Origin: Celerinatantimonas yamalensis
Lineage (GTDB): Bacteria; Pseudomonadota; Gammaproteobacteria; Enterobacterales; Celerinatantimonadaceae
Assembly (NCBI RefSeq): GCF_046054155.1
Contig: NZ_JBEQCT010000007.1
Coordinates: 124,001-188,000 of the forward strand
DNA length: 64,000 nt
Direction: 5' to 3'
The translations under genes were made by a program, and so were the position numbers. Positions 26,356 to 35,532 of this stretch are shown piece by piece (within the stretch, counting starts at the first letter, position 1; every line of letters begins with the position of its first letter). The notes under the pieces are model-generated. The model did no database searches. It was not told where the DNA came from and saw nothing but the letters and a program-made list of their open reading frames with translations.

Positions 26356-27285
26356 ATGAATCTCAATCATCAGAGTAAAACTGTCCTTATCTTCGGTGGT
26401 ACTGGTCAGCAAGGCGGTGCCGTTGCATCTGTATTATTGTCCAATGGCTGGAAAGTCAGGGCTCTAGTGCGTGATCGACAAAATAAAAAGGCTCAACAAC
26501 TGGCTGCATTAGGCGCCGAGATTGTGGGTGGCGATTTGTCAGACTCAGCTTCCATTCGTGCAGCCATGACCGGCGTTTACGGTGTGTTCAGCATTCAACC
26601 CAGTTCCGGTCAGGGTGAGCTTTATGGCATTTCCGATGAGCAGGAAGTGCTTTATGGAAAAACTATCGCAGATATTGCCGTTGAGCTAGATGTTCAGCAT
26701 CTGGTTTATACATCAGTGGGTGCCGCCGGCAAAGGGGTGACTGGGATGGGGCATTTCGATAGCAAAACAGAAATTGAAGAATATCTCAGCTCTCTGGATA
26801 TCCGCCATACCATTATCCGCCCGGCAGCATTTATGGAGCTTCTGTTACTGCCCGGCATGGGACTGGAACAAGGTAAGTATTCTTTCTTTGTCCGTCCTGA
26901 TCAATCTTTCCAAATTATCGCAGTGCAGGATATCGGGAAAATCGTCGGCCATATTTTTGAACACCCTCAGCAGTTCGTCGGACAAACGCTTGAGATAGCC
27001 GGAGATGAAGTGACTGGCATCGATTTACAAAACATTCTCAGTCAGGCTGCCGGAAAAACCATTCAATACCAACGTTTCACTGATACGCTTCTCAAGGAAA
27101 ATGCTTTTCTGGGGCGACTGTCAGTCATTATCGATGATGGCCGTGGGGCTGGAAGCGCAGATCTGACGGCTTTGAGAGAGACGTTCGGGCATCTGTTAAA
27201 ATTCGAAGAATGGATTAAAGGACCAGGAAAATATCTACTCGTCACTGCTTTGCAGGCAAAAGACGCTAACATTTCACTGCGATAG
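26356..27285 (+). CDS. NmrA-family NAD(P)-binding protein
   Basis: 309 residues of an atypical short-chain dehydrogenase of NmrA/HSCARG type: Rossmann start KTVLIFGGTGQQGGAVASVLL, VRDRQNKKAQQLAALGAEIVGGDLSD region, HLVYTSVGAAG, TIIRPAAFMEL, VQDIGKIVGHIF. The catalytic Tyr-Lys pair of classical SDRs is not evident, as usual for NmrA proteins, which bind NAD(P) as redox sensors or reduce quinones. Ribosome site AAGGAGACACCT is strong. It is regulated with the divergent HxlR gene. Confidence 0.9.
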   Translation: MNLNHQSKTVLIFGGTGQQGGAVASVLLSNGWKVRALVRDRQNKKAQQLAALGAEIVGGDLSDSASIRAAMTGVYGVFSIQPSSGQGELYGISDEQEVLYGKTIADIAVELDVQHLVYTSVGAAGKGVTGMGHFDSKTEIEEYLSSLDIRHTIIRPAAFMELLLLPGMGLEQGKYSFFVRPDQSFQIIAVQDIGKIVGHIFEHPQQFVGQTLEIAGDEVTGIDLQNILSQAAGKTIQYQRFTDTLLKENAFLGRLSVIIDDGRGAGSADLTALRETFGHLLKFEEWIKGPGKYLLVTALQAKDANISLR

Positions 27286-27384
27286 TCAGTCCATGATCGC
27301 CACCCATATGTTCTGAATGTAAACTTATACAGCTTTGCTTCAGATTACTGGGCGGTGGCAACTTCCCTTGCCGGGTAGTCCCTC

Positions 27385-27470
27385 ATGGAATATCTGTTGG
27401 CCTGACGCATAGCCATGGCCAACAATCTGCTACAGGGCAAAAACGTGACTATCGCGGAAGTTGCTCAGCT
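27385..27470 (+). pseudogene. AraC-family HTH scrap
   Basis: The frame reads MEYLLA, a TGA where Trp is expected, then RIAMANNLLQGKNVTIAEVAQ: the end of one helix and start of the second HTH in cupin-type AraC regulators (pattern P.EYL..WRM..A..LL.....I.EVA). Nothing else of the gene remains. Its right end meets the 3' end of the MarR gene. Confidence 0.5.
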
Positions 27471-27500
27471 CAGGCATCAGCTGCGGCTCCGCCAGTGCAT

Positions 27501-28025
27501 TTAGCCGGTATGGGCCGGTGGCTCGGGTGAAGTTGCCGTGTAGGCCGCCTCCGGCACTTCGGGTGTTTTCATAATCGCATCGGCAAAGCGGCGTATTAAC
27601 AGCGTGAGTTGATCCAGATCCGCCTCCTCCCAATTCGCAAAAATAGCGCTGCTGATACGATCCCGCGCCTCATCAATACGATCGGTCATGGCGCGGCCTT
27701 TGTCGGTGACCAACGCTTCTTTTATGCGTCTATCCTTCGCATTAACCTGCCGTGCTACCAAGTTCAACTCCTCCAAACGAGCCACTTGACGCGATACGGT
27801 GGTGTAGTCACGGCCGATCAGCTCAGCCATTTCAACAATACCAATCGGCCCATATTTACCCACCAACACCAGCAGCGGAAACAGCGCCCTCTCCAGCGTA
27901 AGGCCCGCTGCTTTGAGCAATAACTCATCGCGCTGGGGACGGTTCATCACTCCAACTATATCGAGAACAGCACTGTGCAGCACGCGCAGCTGAGCCGATA
28001 TATGTGTATTTTTCACGCTTTTCAT
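27501..28025 (-). CDS. MarR-family transcriptional regulator
   Basis: 174 residues. MarR wHTH: ALFPLLVLVGKYGPIGIVEMAELI, GRDYTTVSRQVARLEELNLV, wing RQVNAKDRRIKEALVTDKGRAM. I start at ATG 28025, since longer readings run antisense through the divergent oxidoreductase gene. It is divergent from an MDR-type dehydrogenase, with a dyad in the 69-base gap. The C-terminal 20 residues are Pro/Ala-rich and unconserved. Confidence 0.9.
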   Translation of the reverse strand: MKSVKNTHISAQLRVLHSAVLDIVGVMNRPQRDELLLKAAGLTLERALFPLLVLVGKYGPIGIVEMAELIGRDYTTVSRQVARLEELNLVARQVNAKDRRIKEALVTDKGRAMTDRIDEARDRISSAIFANWEEADLDQLTLLIRRFADAIMKTPEVPEAAYTATSPEPPAHTG

Positions 28026-28049
28026 TGACAGCCTCTTAAACCTGCTTAA

Positions 28050-28068
28050 TATGTGCATTATACGCATA
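28050..28068. promoter_or_regulatory. Probable MarR operator
   Basis: TATGTG, seven bases, CGCATA: an almost perfect inverted repeat within the gap between the MarR and dehydrogenase starts. Its size and AT-rich centre are typical of MarR boxes. Confidence 0.5.
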
Positions 28069-28094
28069 TATTTCACCCAAGAGAGAATTACATC

Positions 28095-29051
28095 ATGAAA
28101 GCCGCACTGGTGACTCATCTGAGACAGGCTGCCCCGGTTTACGCCGATTTTCCCACACCAACCGCCGCCGAAGGCCAGCGCCTGGTGCAAGTAACAGCAT
28201 CGTCCATCAGTCATGTCACCAAAAGCCGCGCATCGGGTGCGCATTACAGCTCCGAAGGCGGGCTGCCGTTTGTGGCGGGGATTGACGGTGTGGGGGTGTG
28301 CGAAGACGGGCAGCGGGTGTACTTTTTCCTGCCGGAACACCCCCTTGGCGCCATGGCCGAGTACTGTGTGCTGGACGAACAATTCTGCCTCGCCCTGCCG
28401 GATGCTCTGGAAGATAGCCATACGGCCGCCATGATGATACCGGCCATGTCCTCCTGGGCGGCACTGCTGGAGCGTGTCCAGTTGCGTAAGGATGAGACGG
28501 TACTCATCAACGGCGCCACGGGTATTTCGGGCCGCTTGGCGGTACAAATTGCCAAATATTTGGGCGCAAGCAAGGTGATTGCCACCGGTCGCCACGCGGC
28601 TTCACTTGAAGCACTCCGCGACTTGGGGGCAGATGTAACCGTCTCTCTAACTCAGGATAGCAACGCTCTGCAAGCGGCGCTCAAACAAGAATTTGCACAG
28701 GGTGTGGATGTGGTGCTGGACTATTTATGGGGCGAGAGTGCGGAGGCCTTGATTGCCGCTGCCGCCCGCTTTGGCCCGGACGGCGTGCCGGTGCGCTATG
28801 TGCAGATAGGGTCGGTCAGCGGCGGCAACATCAACCTGCCCAGCGCCGCCCTGCGCTCATCGGCCCTACAAATGATGGGCAGCGGCATGGGCAGCGTAGC
28901 CATGCCGCGTCTGTTGGCCGTAATGGCCGAAGTGCTGGCAGCGGCTCCCGCAGCAGGATTTCAGATTGCAACACTCAACCTGCCGCTGGCGCAGGTAGAG
29001 CAGGCTTGGACCATGGACGATACACGCGAGCGGATTGTTTTGCGGCCTTGA
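28095..29051 (+). CDS. MDR-superfamily zinc-less alcohol dehydrogenase/quinone oxidoreductase
   Basis: 318 residues of the medium-chain dehydrogenase/reductase family. Visible are the GroES-like N-terminal half (FVAGIDGVGVCEDGQRVYFF), and the Rossmann half with VLINGATGISGRLAVQIAKYLGA (alanine/glycine-rich loop of quinone oxidoreductases) and VIATGRHAASLEALRDLGAD. Zinc ligands of alcohol dehydrogenases are not seen. ATG 28095 is the start that fits the family. Under probable control of the divergent MarR repressor. Its GC content is higher than the flanking genes, suggesting transfer. Confidence 0.88.
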   Translation: MKAALVTHLRQAAPVYADFPTPTAAEGQRLVQVTASSISHVTKSRASGAHYSSEGGLPFVAGIDGVGVCEDGQRVYFFLPEHPLGAMAEYCVLDEQFCLALPDALEDSHTAAMMIPAMSSWAALLERVQLRKDETVLINGATGISGRLAVQIAKYLGASKVIATGRHAASLEALRDLGADVTVSLTQDSNALQAALKQEFAQGVDVVLDYLWGESAEALIAAAARFGPDGVPVRYVQIGSVSGGNINLPSAALRSSALQMMGSGMGSVAMPRLLAVMAEVLAAAPAAGFQIATLNLPLAQVEQAWTMDDTRERIVLRP

Positions 29052-29099
29052 TGTGCCGCGCTATCCCACTGCCCAGATTTAAGCCTTGAGGAACCACCC

Positions 29100-30008
29100 G
29101 TGAAAACCACCACCAACGTTATTGCGCCAACCATTTTGTTGGCCGTTGATATCAACGGGGCCAGGGCATCTTCTGGCTGACCTGAGCGGCTGGGAGTGGC
29201 GCAATCAAGCGGGGTTATTGCCCTGGCACTGATGATGCTTACGGTGGTGCTTGCACTGCGGTTGGACTGGTTTGAGCGCAGAATCGGGCTGGACAAGCTG
29301 TATCGCCTGCACAAATGGGTGGGAATTTATGCGGCAGTTTTTGCCTTGCTGCACTGGTTGATTCGACAGCTGCCGCGTTGGTGGGTTGAATGGGGTTGGG
29401 TTGCCAACCCTGGCGAGCGAATTAAAGGCGACTACTCCAATATCGAAAAAATTCTCTACTCCACCGGCCAAACGCTGGGCGAATATGCGTTTTATGCGAT
29501 TGTGATCCTCATAGTGATCGCACTGCTGCACCGCGTGCCTTACCGAATATTCAGGAACACACATAGGTTTGTACCTGCAGTGTTTATTTTGATCGCCTAC
29601 CACGATGCCACGGCACAACTGCGGGAGCGCTGGCTGGCAACACCTGCGGGTTACATGGTGATTGCGCTGGCTGCGGTAGGTATCATCGCGGCGACTATTG
29701 CCCTATCGCGTCAAAGCTATTGTTACTGCTGTGGAAGTTCACGGGCCCGTCACTAGCGTTGTGCTCAGCATCAACAAGGGCGTTTTTGAACATCTGCCGG
29801 GCCAGTTTGCCTTTGTGCGTTTTGCCCATGACAAAGAACCACATCCGTTCAGCATTATGTCCGCCAGCCCTGAGGGCAAAAGCCTTCACTTTGCCATCAA
29901 GTCCCTCGGCGACTACACCAGTGTCTTGGCAGCCCATGACCGGGCAGGTCGCCGAAGTTGAAGGCCCTTATGGCCGCTTCACCTTTCATACTTCATTAGG
30001 GGCCGTGG
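29100..30008 (+). pseudogene. Ferric-reductase-like transmembrane flavoprotein, multiply frameshifted
   Basis: Pieces in three frames make up an FRE-type ferric reductase/ferredoxin reductase. GTG 29100 reads MKTTTNVIAPTILLAV, then a TGA at 29178; another frame gives HLLADLSGWEWRNQA. From 29196 the membrane domain is readable (LDWFERRIGLDKLYRLHKWVG, FALLHWLIRQLP with haem-type His residues). Near 29700 the frame shifts into the FAD-binding part (VEVHGPVTSVVLSI, LPGQFAFVRF, HPFSIMSASPEG), and near 29945 again (VEGPYGRFTFH). The NAD-binding C-terminus is missing, cut by an IS3-type element. The original product would move electrons across the inner membrane to iron. Confidence 0.82.
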
Positions 30009-30830
30009 CGGTGAGACGAGGTATCACGTGAGATTGTGGTGGTGGTTGAGCACGCCACTCTCCTTGCTTATGTTCTTCACGAAGAACTCGATACATTGCA
30101 CTGGTGGAGCAAAGACACTGGCCTTGTTGCAATAAATCATAATAAATCTGCATAGGCGGCTGATTGCAATACGCCTCACTGGTTAAGACACTTTTAACCT
30201 CTTGGCGCTCTTTTTCTGTCAGAGCTCTAGGTTGAAGAGCCTCTTTCGTTGACGCCATGCTGGTTGTATAGGGCCACAAAATAGAGAGCGCTTTTGTTGA
30301 TACCTCAGCGTATTACGGTTCACATTGAGGACATGGCTGGCCATGCGTTCAGACAGGACAAGGCTCTTGAACGAGCATCATAGTCGCTCTCTTGCTCCAT
30401 CGCTTCCACTAAGGCGATGGCTTTTTTTGGAGCATAATGCAGCTGTCCTTTACGTCTAGTTGATGGTGTAAACGAGCGTTCGCTTTTTCTAATTGCTCGA
30501 TGTGTTTTTGTTCTGGTGTTTTAGTGGACGCAGGACCTGGAGTCGATTTTTGTAGGCTTTTAACGCCGTTATCGGCAAACTCTCGACGCCACTGTGCTAA
30601 CTGATTCGAATAGAGTTTTTCTCGTCGAAGTAATGTCCCTAACTCACCATGTCGACAATCATCCACCTGTTGTATGATGGATAGTTTATATTCCGTGGTG
30701 AAAAGTCGACGTGATCGTTTTTTCAAATCAGGTGATGGCTTAACTTGTGGCTCGACGGCTGTATTCTTTGGCATGTACTGCTCTTAATGCACATTTGTAT
30801 GTTATCTCAAAATCAGCTGGTTCAACATCA
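30009..30830 (-). mobile_element. IS3-type element, decayed and truncated
   Basis: On the minus strand, orfA (30409-30774) is a 121-residue HTH protein (RRLFTTEYKLSIIQQVDDCR, LYSNQLAQWRREFADNGVKSL, coiled-coil HIEQLEKANARLHHQL). A degenerate stretch follows, then an orfB start (29986-30279) with LTEKERQEVKSVLTSEAYCNQ and LCSTSAMYRVLREE. The DDE domain is missing, since the element ends inside the ferric-reductase pseudogene. Terminal repeats could not be assigned. Confidence 0.75.
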
Positions 30831-30959
30831 GGTTGACACACAGGGTATCTCTCCTATTCTTAATAATAAATATTAGCTAAAAAGCTAACGCTTCTGCGCG
30901 ACCATGCAACCGGAGAAACAAGGCTGTATAATTGGTCTATCATCACAACAAGAGAGATT

Positions 30960-33287
30960 ATGTTCTTATTTGCTGTCTTTACTTTGATGATTGGTGCCAC
31001 CCTAGCTGTGGGTGGTGGTTATTTAATTTCGCTACATGGAAGCCCTTATTATCTGATCGCCGGGATATTCCTCCTTTATAATGCTTGGTTAGCGTTTAAA
31101 AAATCGGCAAAGGTTCGCCAAATTTATGCAATTTTTCTGATTTTAACGGCGATTTGGGCCGTTTGGGAATCGGGAATTGACTGGTGGCCTCTTGCGACCC
31201 GACTAGGACTATTTTTAGCTCTTGGGGTGTTGTTGCTAAGAAGGCCCAACCCCGTTTCGGGGGGGTGGTTTTATACAACAAGTTGGACGATTATCACAGT
31301 TGCATTATTGGCCACCATGCTCGTGCCAACGCATAATTTAAACGGCCAGTTAAATACCAAAGTGATCAATGATTCACCTCGTATTGGAGCCGTGCCAGAT
31401 GACAGCTGGTATGCGTATGGACGTTCAAATTTAGGTCAGCGTTATTCCCCACTTAAACAAATTACGCCAGCCAATGTGTCCTCATTAGAACAAACATGGG
31501 TCTATGAAACTGGGGATAAAAAGGGGCCAAAAGACGTCGGTGAAACAACCTACGAAGCCACTCCGCTGAAAATAGGTAACGCCTTATATCTATGCACTCC
31601 GCATAACTGGCTAGTCGCATTAAACGCCGATAGCGGTAAAAAGATGTGGGTCTATAATGCGAAAGTTGCTGCTGATAGTCAGCGACAACACCAAACCTGC
31701 CGCGGAGTTTCTTACCTGCCACCAGCTTCTGGGCAAGTACCAATGGCTCAGTTGGTTGTTCAACCGGCAGAACAACTGCAGCCGATTCAGTGTGATGCGC
31801 AGTTATTTCTGCCCACGTCTGATGCTCGGTTATTAGCCCTTGATCCGGCCACGGGAGCCCGATGTGATAATTTCGGCAATCATGGTCAACTCGATTTAAC
31901 CCAACATATGCCATTTAAACAATCGGGTTACTACTATTCGACGTCACCACCGCTCGTCGCTAACGGAGTCGTCGTCGTCGCCGGTTCCGTCAACGATAAC
32001 TACGATATCAATTCACCTTCTGGCGTGATCCGTGCTTATGATGCCAAAAGCGGTCAACTGGTTTGGAACTGGGATTCAGCGCACCCAAATGATACTCAGC
32101 CGATTGCAAAGGGCAACACGTATACCGTGAGTTCGCCTAATAGTTGGTCGGTGGCAAGCGCCGATCCAGCCTTAGGTTTAATCTATCTGCCCATGGGGAA
32201 TCGAACACCAGACCAATTAGGCATGTACCGGACTCCTGCTGAAGAAAAATATGCAACGTCAGTTGTAGCACTTCATTTAGATACAGGGAAAGTCGCATGG
32301 GTACAGCAATTTATCCACCACGACTTGTGGGATATGGACACTCCTGCCCAACCGGTATTAGTGGACCTCTCGACTGTTCAAGGGAAACAACCCGCCTTAG
32401 TTGTTCCAACTAAGCAAGGCGATATTTATGTGCTGAATCGAAAAACTGGCAAACCAATTTTCCCAATGACTGAAAATCCAGCACCACAAGGAACGATTAA
32501 AGGAGATTATACATCGCCGACGCAACCATCATCTGCGGTTAATTTCAAACCTGCCCCGTTAACTGGAAGCGATATGTGGGGAGCTACGCCCATTGATCAA
32601 ATGATCTGTCGTATTGAATTGCACTCACTGCGTTACCAAGGACAATATACCCCGCCGTCAAAACAGGGGTCACTAGTCTACCCAGGTAATTTTGGGGTCT
32701 TCAACTGGGGAAGTGTTGCGGTTGATCCCAAACGACAAGTCCTATTCTCAATGCCGCTTTATCTTGCTTTCATCTCGAAGTTGAAAGCCAAAGGTGAGGC
32801 TTTGCTGGGTCAAATGAATGTTGGTGAACATGGTTTAAATGCCAATGCTGGCGCACCTTATGCGGTTGAACTTAAGCCTTTTCTATCACCATTAGGCGTT
32901 CCCTGCCAACAACCGCCTTGGGGATATGTCGCGGGCGTTGATCTCACCACTGGGAAAACAATCTGGCAGCATAAAAATGGGACGATTCGTGATATGACGC
33001 CACTCCCGCTGCCGATTAAATTGGGAATGCCAGGTATTGGCGGGCCAGTTATTACAGCAGGGGGAATCACCTTTATGGCCGCGACTGTTGATAATTATCT
33101 GCGCGCGTATGATCTCTCAACGGGTCAAGTATTATGGCGTGGGCGCTTGCCCGCAGGCGGACAGGCAACCCCGATGACTTATCTAAATAGTCACGGAGAA
33201 CAAATGGTGGTTCAGGTTGCGGGAGGACATGGTTCGCTTGGCACCACGATCGGAGATTATGTAGTGGCCTATAAGCTCATGAAATAA
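30960..33287 (+). CDS. gcd: Membrane-bound PQQ glucose dehydrogenase
   Basis: 775 residues matching E. coli Gcd along its length. About five N-terminal helices (residues 1-125; IWAVWESGIDWW) anchor the protein and carry the ubiquinone site. The periplasmic eight-bladed PQQ propeller has WYAYGRSNLGQRYSPLKQI, CRGVSYLP, NSWSVASADP, HHDLWDMDTPAQP around residue 455 with the catalytic Asp, DMWGATPIDQ, PGNFGVFNWGSVAVDP and LPAGGQATPMTY. It oxidises aldoses to lactones in the periplasm and passes electrons to ubiquinone. PQQ biosynthesis genes are not in the window, so PQQ comes from elsewhere in the genome or from outside. The start is ATG with AAGAGAG upstream. Confidence 0.95.
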   Translation: MFLFAVFTLMIGATLAVGGGYLISLHGSPYYLIAGIFLLYNAWLAFKKSAKVRQIYAIFLILTAIWAVWESGIDWWPLATRLGLFLALGVLLLRRPNPVSGGWFYTTSWTIITVALLATMLVPTHNLNGQLNTKVINDSPRIGAVPDDSWYAYGRSNLGQRYSPLKQITPANVSSLEQTWVYETGDKKGPKDVGETTYEATPLKIGNALYLCTPHNWLVALNADSGKKMWVYNAKVAADSQRQHQTCRGVSYLPPASGQVPMAQLVVQPAEQLQPIQCDAQLFLPTSDARLLALDPATGARCDNFGNHGQLDLTQHMPFKQSGYYYSTSPPLVANGVVVVAGSVNDNYDINSPSGVIRAYDAKSGQLVWNWDSAHPNDTQPIAKGNTYTVSSPNSWSVASADPALGLIYLPMGNRTPDQLGMYRTPAEEKYATSVVALHLDTGKVAWVQQFIHHDLWDMDTPAQPVLVDLSTVQGKQPALVVPTKQGDIYVLNRKTGKPIFPMTENPAPQGTIKGDYTSPTQPSSAVNFKPAPLTGSDMWGATPIDQMICRIELHSLRYQGQYTPPSKQGSLVYPGNFGVFNWGSVAVDPKRQVLFSMPLYLAFISKLKAKGEALLGQMNVGEHGLNANAGAPYAVELKPFLSPLGVPCQQPPWGYVAGVDLTTGKTIWQHKNGTIRDMTPLPLPIKLGMPGIGGPVITAGGITFMAATVDNYLRAYDLSTGQVLWRGRLPAGGQATPMTYLNSHGEQMVVQVAGGHGSLGTTIGDYVVAYKLMK

Positions 33288-33536
33288 TATGGTTTTGTTG
33301 GGGCTGTCACTAATTAAACCATAAAGGACTACCCATTGAGGGTGAGTCTTCACAATATATCGCACTCAAATCCTCGGGGGTGAATGCGATTTCATCTAAA
33401 AAATATCAAGCCGTAGTAAAACCACCGCTAAACGGCCGAAATAACAATTTACGGCCAACGAATTCATCTTATCTTCGCAAAATCAGCTACAATCTAGCGC
33501 CGTTATCTTACCCCCCATTCATTTAAGGAGATATTC
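33288..33536. other. Intergenic between gcd and MFS gene
   Basis: About 250 bases. A weak hairpin (GGACTACCC ... GGGTGAGTC, near 33327-33350) may end gcd transcription. The MFS gene has its own ribosome site (AAGGAGATATTC). Confidence 0.35.
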
Positions 33537-34763
33537 ATGTCCTGCGACATACCAGTTGCACACAACACCTCACCCAATTACCACTGGAAAGCACTGATAG
33601 GTTCAACATTGGGTTATGCCATGGATGGTTTTGACTTACTGATTCTTGGTTTTATGTTACCAGCGATTTCCCAAAGCTTACATCTAAGCCATAGCCAAGC
33701 TGGCGCTCTCGTCACGTGGACACTCGTCGGTGCAGTTTTTGGCGGCATCATTTTTGGAGCACTCAGTGATCGCTTTGGCCGTGTGCGTATGCTCACTTGG
33801 AGTATTGTCCTGTTTGCCGTATTTACTGGCTTATGCGCGTTTGCCCAAAGCTATCAGGAACTATTAATCTGTCGCACCATTGCGGGAATTGGTTTAGGAG
33901 GCGAGTTTGGAATTGGTATGGCGCTCGCGGCTGAAGCCTGGCCGGCCAAACAACGGGCCCGCGCCTCGTCATATGTTGCGTTGGGCTGGCAAGTAGGCGT
34001 ATTGGCCGGCGCGCTGCTCACCCCAGCACTATTACCTCACATTGGTTGGCGTGGCATGTTTATGGTGGGTGTTATCCCAGCATTTATTGCTTGGGGAATG
34101 CGCTGGAAGCTTCACGAGCCCGAGTTATTTGTCCGTCGCACACAATTGAATTCCCCCAAAACCAATGCGTTTCGCTTATTAATGAAAGACCGTGCGACAC
34201 GACGTATTAGCCTTGGCATTGTGGTCTTAACCTCGGTACAAAACTTTGGTTATTACGGCATGATGATCTGGATGCCCAGTTATCTTTCCCACCACTTAGG
34301 CTTTACTTTGACTAAATCATCATTGTGGATGGCAGTCACAATTGTTGGCATGATGATAGGCATTGGTTTGTTTGGGCAGTTAGCGGATCGCATCGGGCGC
34401 AAACCCAGTTTTCTATTGTTTCAAACAGGCGCGGTGGTGATGGTCATTACCTATAGCTTACTGAGTGATCCAACCGCGATGTTAATTGCTGGGGCGTTTT
34501 TAGGGATGTTTGTCAACGGCATGCTCGGCGGCTATGGGGCTTTGATTTCAGAGGCGTTTCCTACACAAGCAAGAGCAACTGCCCAAAATGTCTTATTTAA
34601 TATCGGCCGAGCGGTCGGCGGCTTTGGACCGCTGGTGATTGGTGCACTCACCAGCCTCTACTCATTTCATACCGCGCTGGCACTGCTGGCTATTATTTAT
34701 GTTCTAGATATTTTAGCAACCTGGTTTTGGATCCCTGAATATCGAGGTCATGAACTGCGCTAA
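33537..34763 (+). CDS. MFS transporter, aromatic acid:H+ symporter type
   Basis: 408 residues, about 12 helices. It has the AAHS-family signature in helix 1 (YAMDGFDLLILGFMLPAI), the loop 2-3 motif GALSDRFGRVRML, GIGLGGEFGIGMALAAEAWP in helix 4, the repeat motif GQLADRIGRKPSFL in loop 8-9, and EAFPTQARATAQNVLFNIGRAVGGFGP. Members import benzoate-type acids such as 4-hydroxybenzoate, vanillate or protocatechuate. A phenolic-acid decarboxylase operon lies 3.7 kb downstream, which supports an aromatic substrate. Ribosome site AAGGAG. Confidence 0.9.
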   Translation: MSCDIPVAHNTSPNYHWKALIGSTLGYAMDGFDLLILGFMLPAISQSLHLSHSQAGALVTWTLVGAVFGGIIFGALSDRFGRVRMLTWSIVLFAVFTGLCAFAQSYQELLICRTIAGIGLGGEFGIGMALAAEAWPAKQRARASSYVALGWQVGVLAGALLTPALLPHIGWRGMFMVGVIPAFIAWGMRWKLHEPELFVRRTQLNSPKTNAFRLLMKDRATRRISLGIVVLTSVQNFGYYGMMIWMPSYLSHHLGFTLTKSSLWMAVTIVGMMIGIGLFGQLADRIGRKPSFLLFQTGAVVMVITYSLLSDPTAMLIAGAFLGMFVNGMLGGYGALISEAFPTQARATAQNVLFNIGRAVGGFGPLVIGALTSLYSFHTALALLAIIYVLDILATWFWIPEYRGHELR

Positions 34764-34767
34764 GCTG

Positions 34768-34797
34768 AAAAAGCCCAAGTTGATGACTTGGGCTTTA
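34768..34797 (+). terminator. Rho-independent terminator, bidirectional
   Basis: AAAGCCCAAGT / ACTTGGGCTTT with a five-base loop, between the MFS gene and the convergent hisM-like gene. A-rich and T-containing flanks suit both directions. Confidence 0.8.
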
Positions 34798-34821
34798 TAC
34801 AATGGGAATGGCAAGCGTCAT

Positions 34822-35532
34822 TTACGAAGCGGGTTGTAGATGCTTCAACCAGCGTTTTTCCGCCAAACGAAATGAGCCAATCAGCGTAAACGAGATACAC
34901 ATATAAATGACGGCCGCGATGCTAAACGATTGGAATGACAAATACGTGGCCGCATTCATATCACGCGCAATTTTTAAAATGTCTGGCACGGTGGCAGTAA
35001 ACGCCAAAGAGGTCGCATGCAACATCAAGATGACCTCATTACTGTAGGCAGGGAGAGCTTTGCGCAGCATCGAGGGAATAATAATATGCGAATACATCTG
35101 CCAACCGGAAAAGCCATAGGCTTGCGCCGCTTCAATTTCACCGCGAGGGATAGAGCGAATGGCACCGGCGAACATCTCAGTGGTGTACGCACAGGTATTC
35201 AGCACTAGCGCTAGGATCGTACAGCGGTAGCCGCTGCGAAAAAACCAGCTTAAAAATTCATGCCCTCGAATATAATCAAGCGAAAACAATCCCGAATAAA
35301 TAATCAGCAACTGCACGTAAAGCGGTGTACCACGAAACACGTAAGTAAACAGCCATACCGGAAACTGCACCCATTTTCGAGATGACACCCGCGCCATCGA
35401 CAACCCGATCGAGAGAGTGAAACCTAAAGCAATGGCGATCACCAGCAGCCACAGCGTCACCACCACACCGGTAAAATGGTAACCATCACTAAAAAGCAAG
35501 GCTTTCCAATAGTGTTGAATCAGATCAATCAT
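34822..35532 (-). CDS. hisM: Basic amino-acid ABC transporter permease HisM-like
   Basis: 236 residues, about five helices, the HisM/ArtM half of a lysine/arginine/ornithine/histidine importer: FTYVFRGTPLYVQLLIIYSGLF, TTEMFAGAIRSIPRGEIEAAQAYGF with the EAA loop, and AYSNEVILMLHATSLAFTATV. Its start overlaps the hisQ-like stop by four bases (ATGA). It requires an HisP-type ATPase, which is not encoded in the window. Confidence 0.9.
   Translation of the reverse strand: MIDLIQHYWKALLFSDGYHFTGVVVTLWLLVIAIALGFTLSIGLSMARVSSRKWVQFPVWLFTYVFRGTPLYVQLLIIYSGLFSLDYIRGHEFLSWFFRSGYRCTILALVLNTCAYTTEMFAGAIRSIPRGEIEAAQAYGFSGWQMYSHIIIPSMLRKALPAYSNEVILMLHATSLAFTATVPDILKIARDMNAATYLSFQSFSIAAVIYMCISFTLIGSFRLAEKRWLKHLQPAS

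Noticed and set aside
28026..28595. Long MarR reading frame antisense to the MDR dehydrogenase
   Set aside because: The MarR family begins at ATG 28025; the rest is a high-GC antisense shadow.
30960..33287. Quinate/shikimate dehydrogenase instead of glucose dehydrogenase
   Set aside because: The close match with E. coli Gcd through all propeller motifs favours glucose dehydrogenase, although the family is shared.
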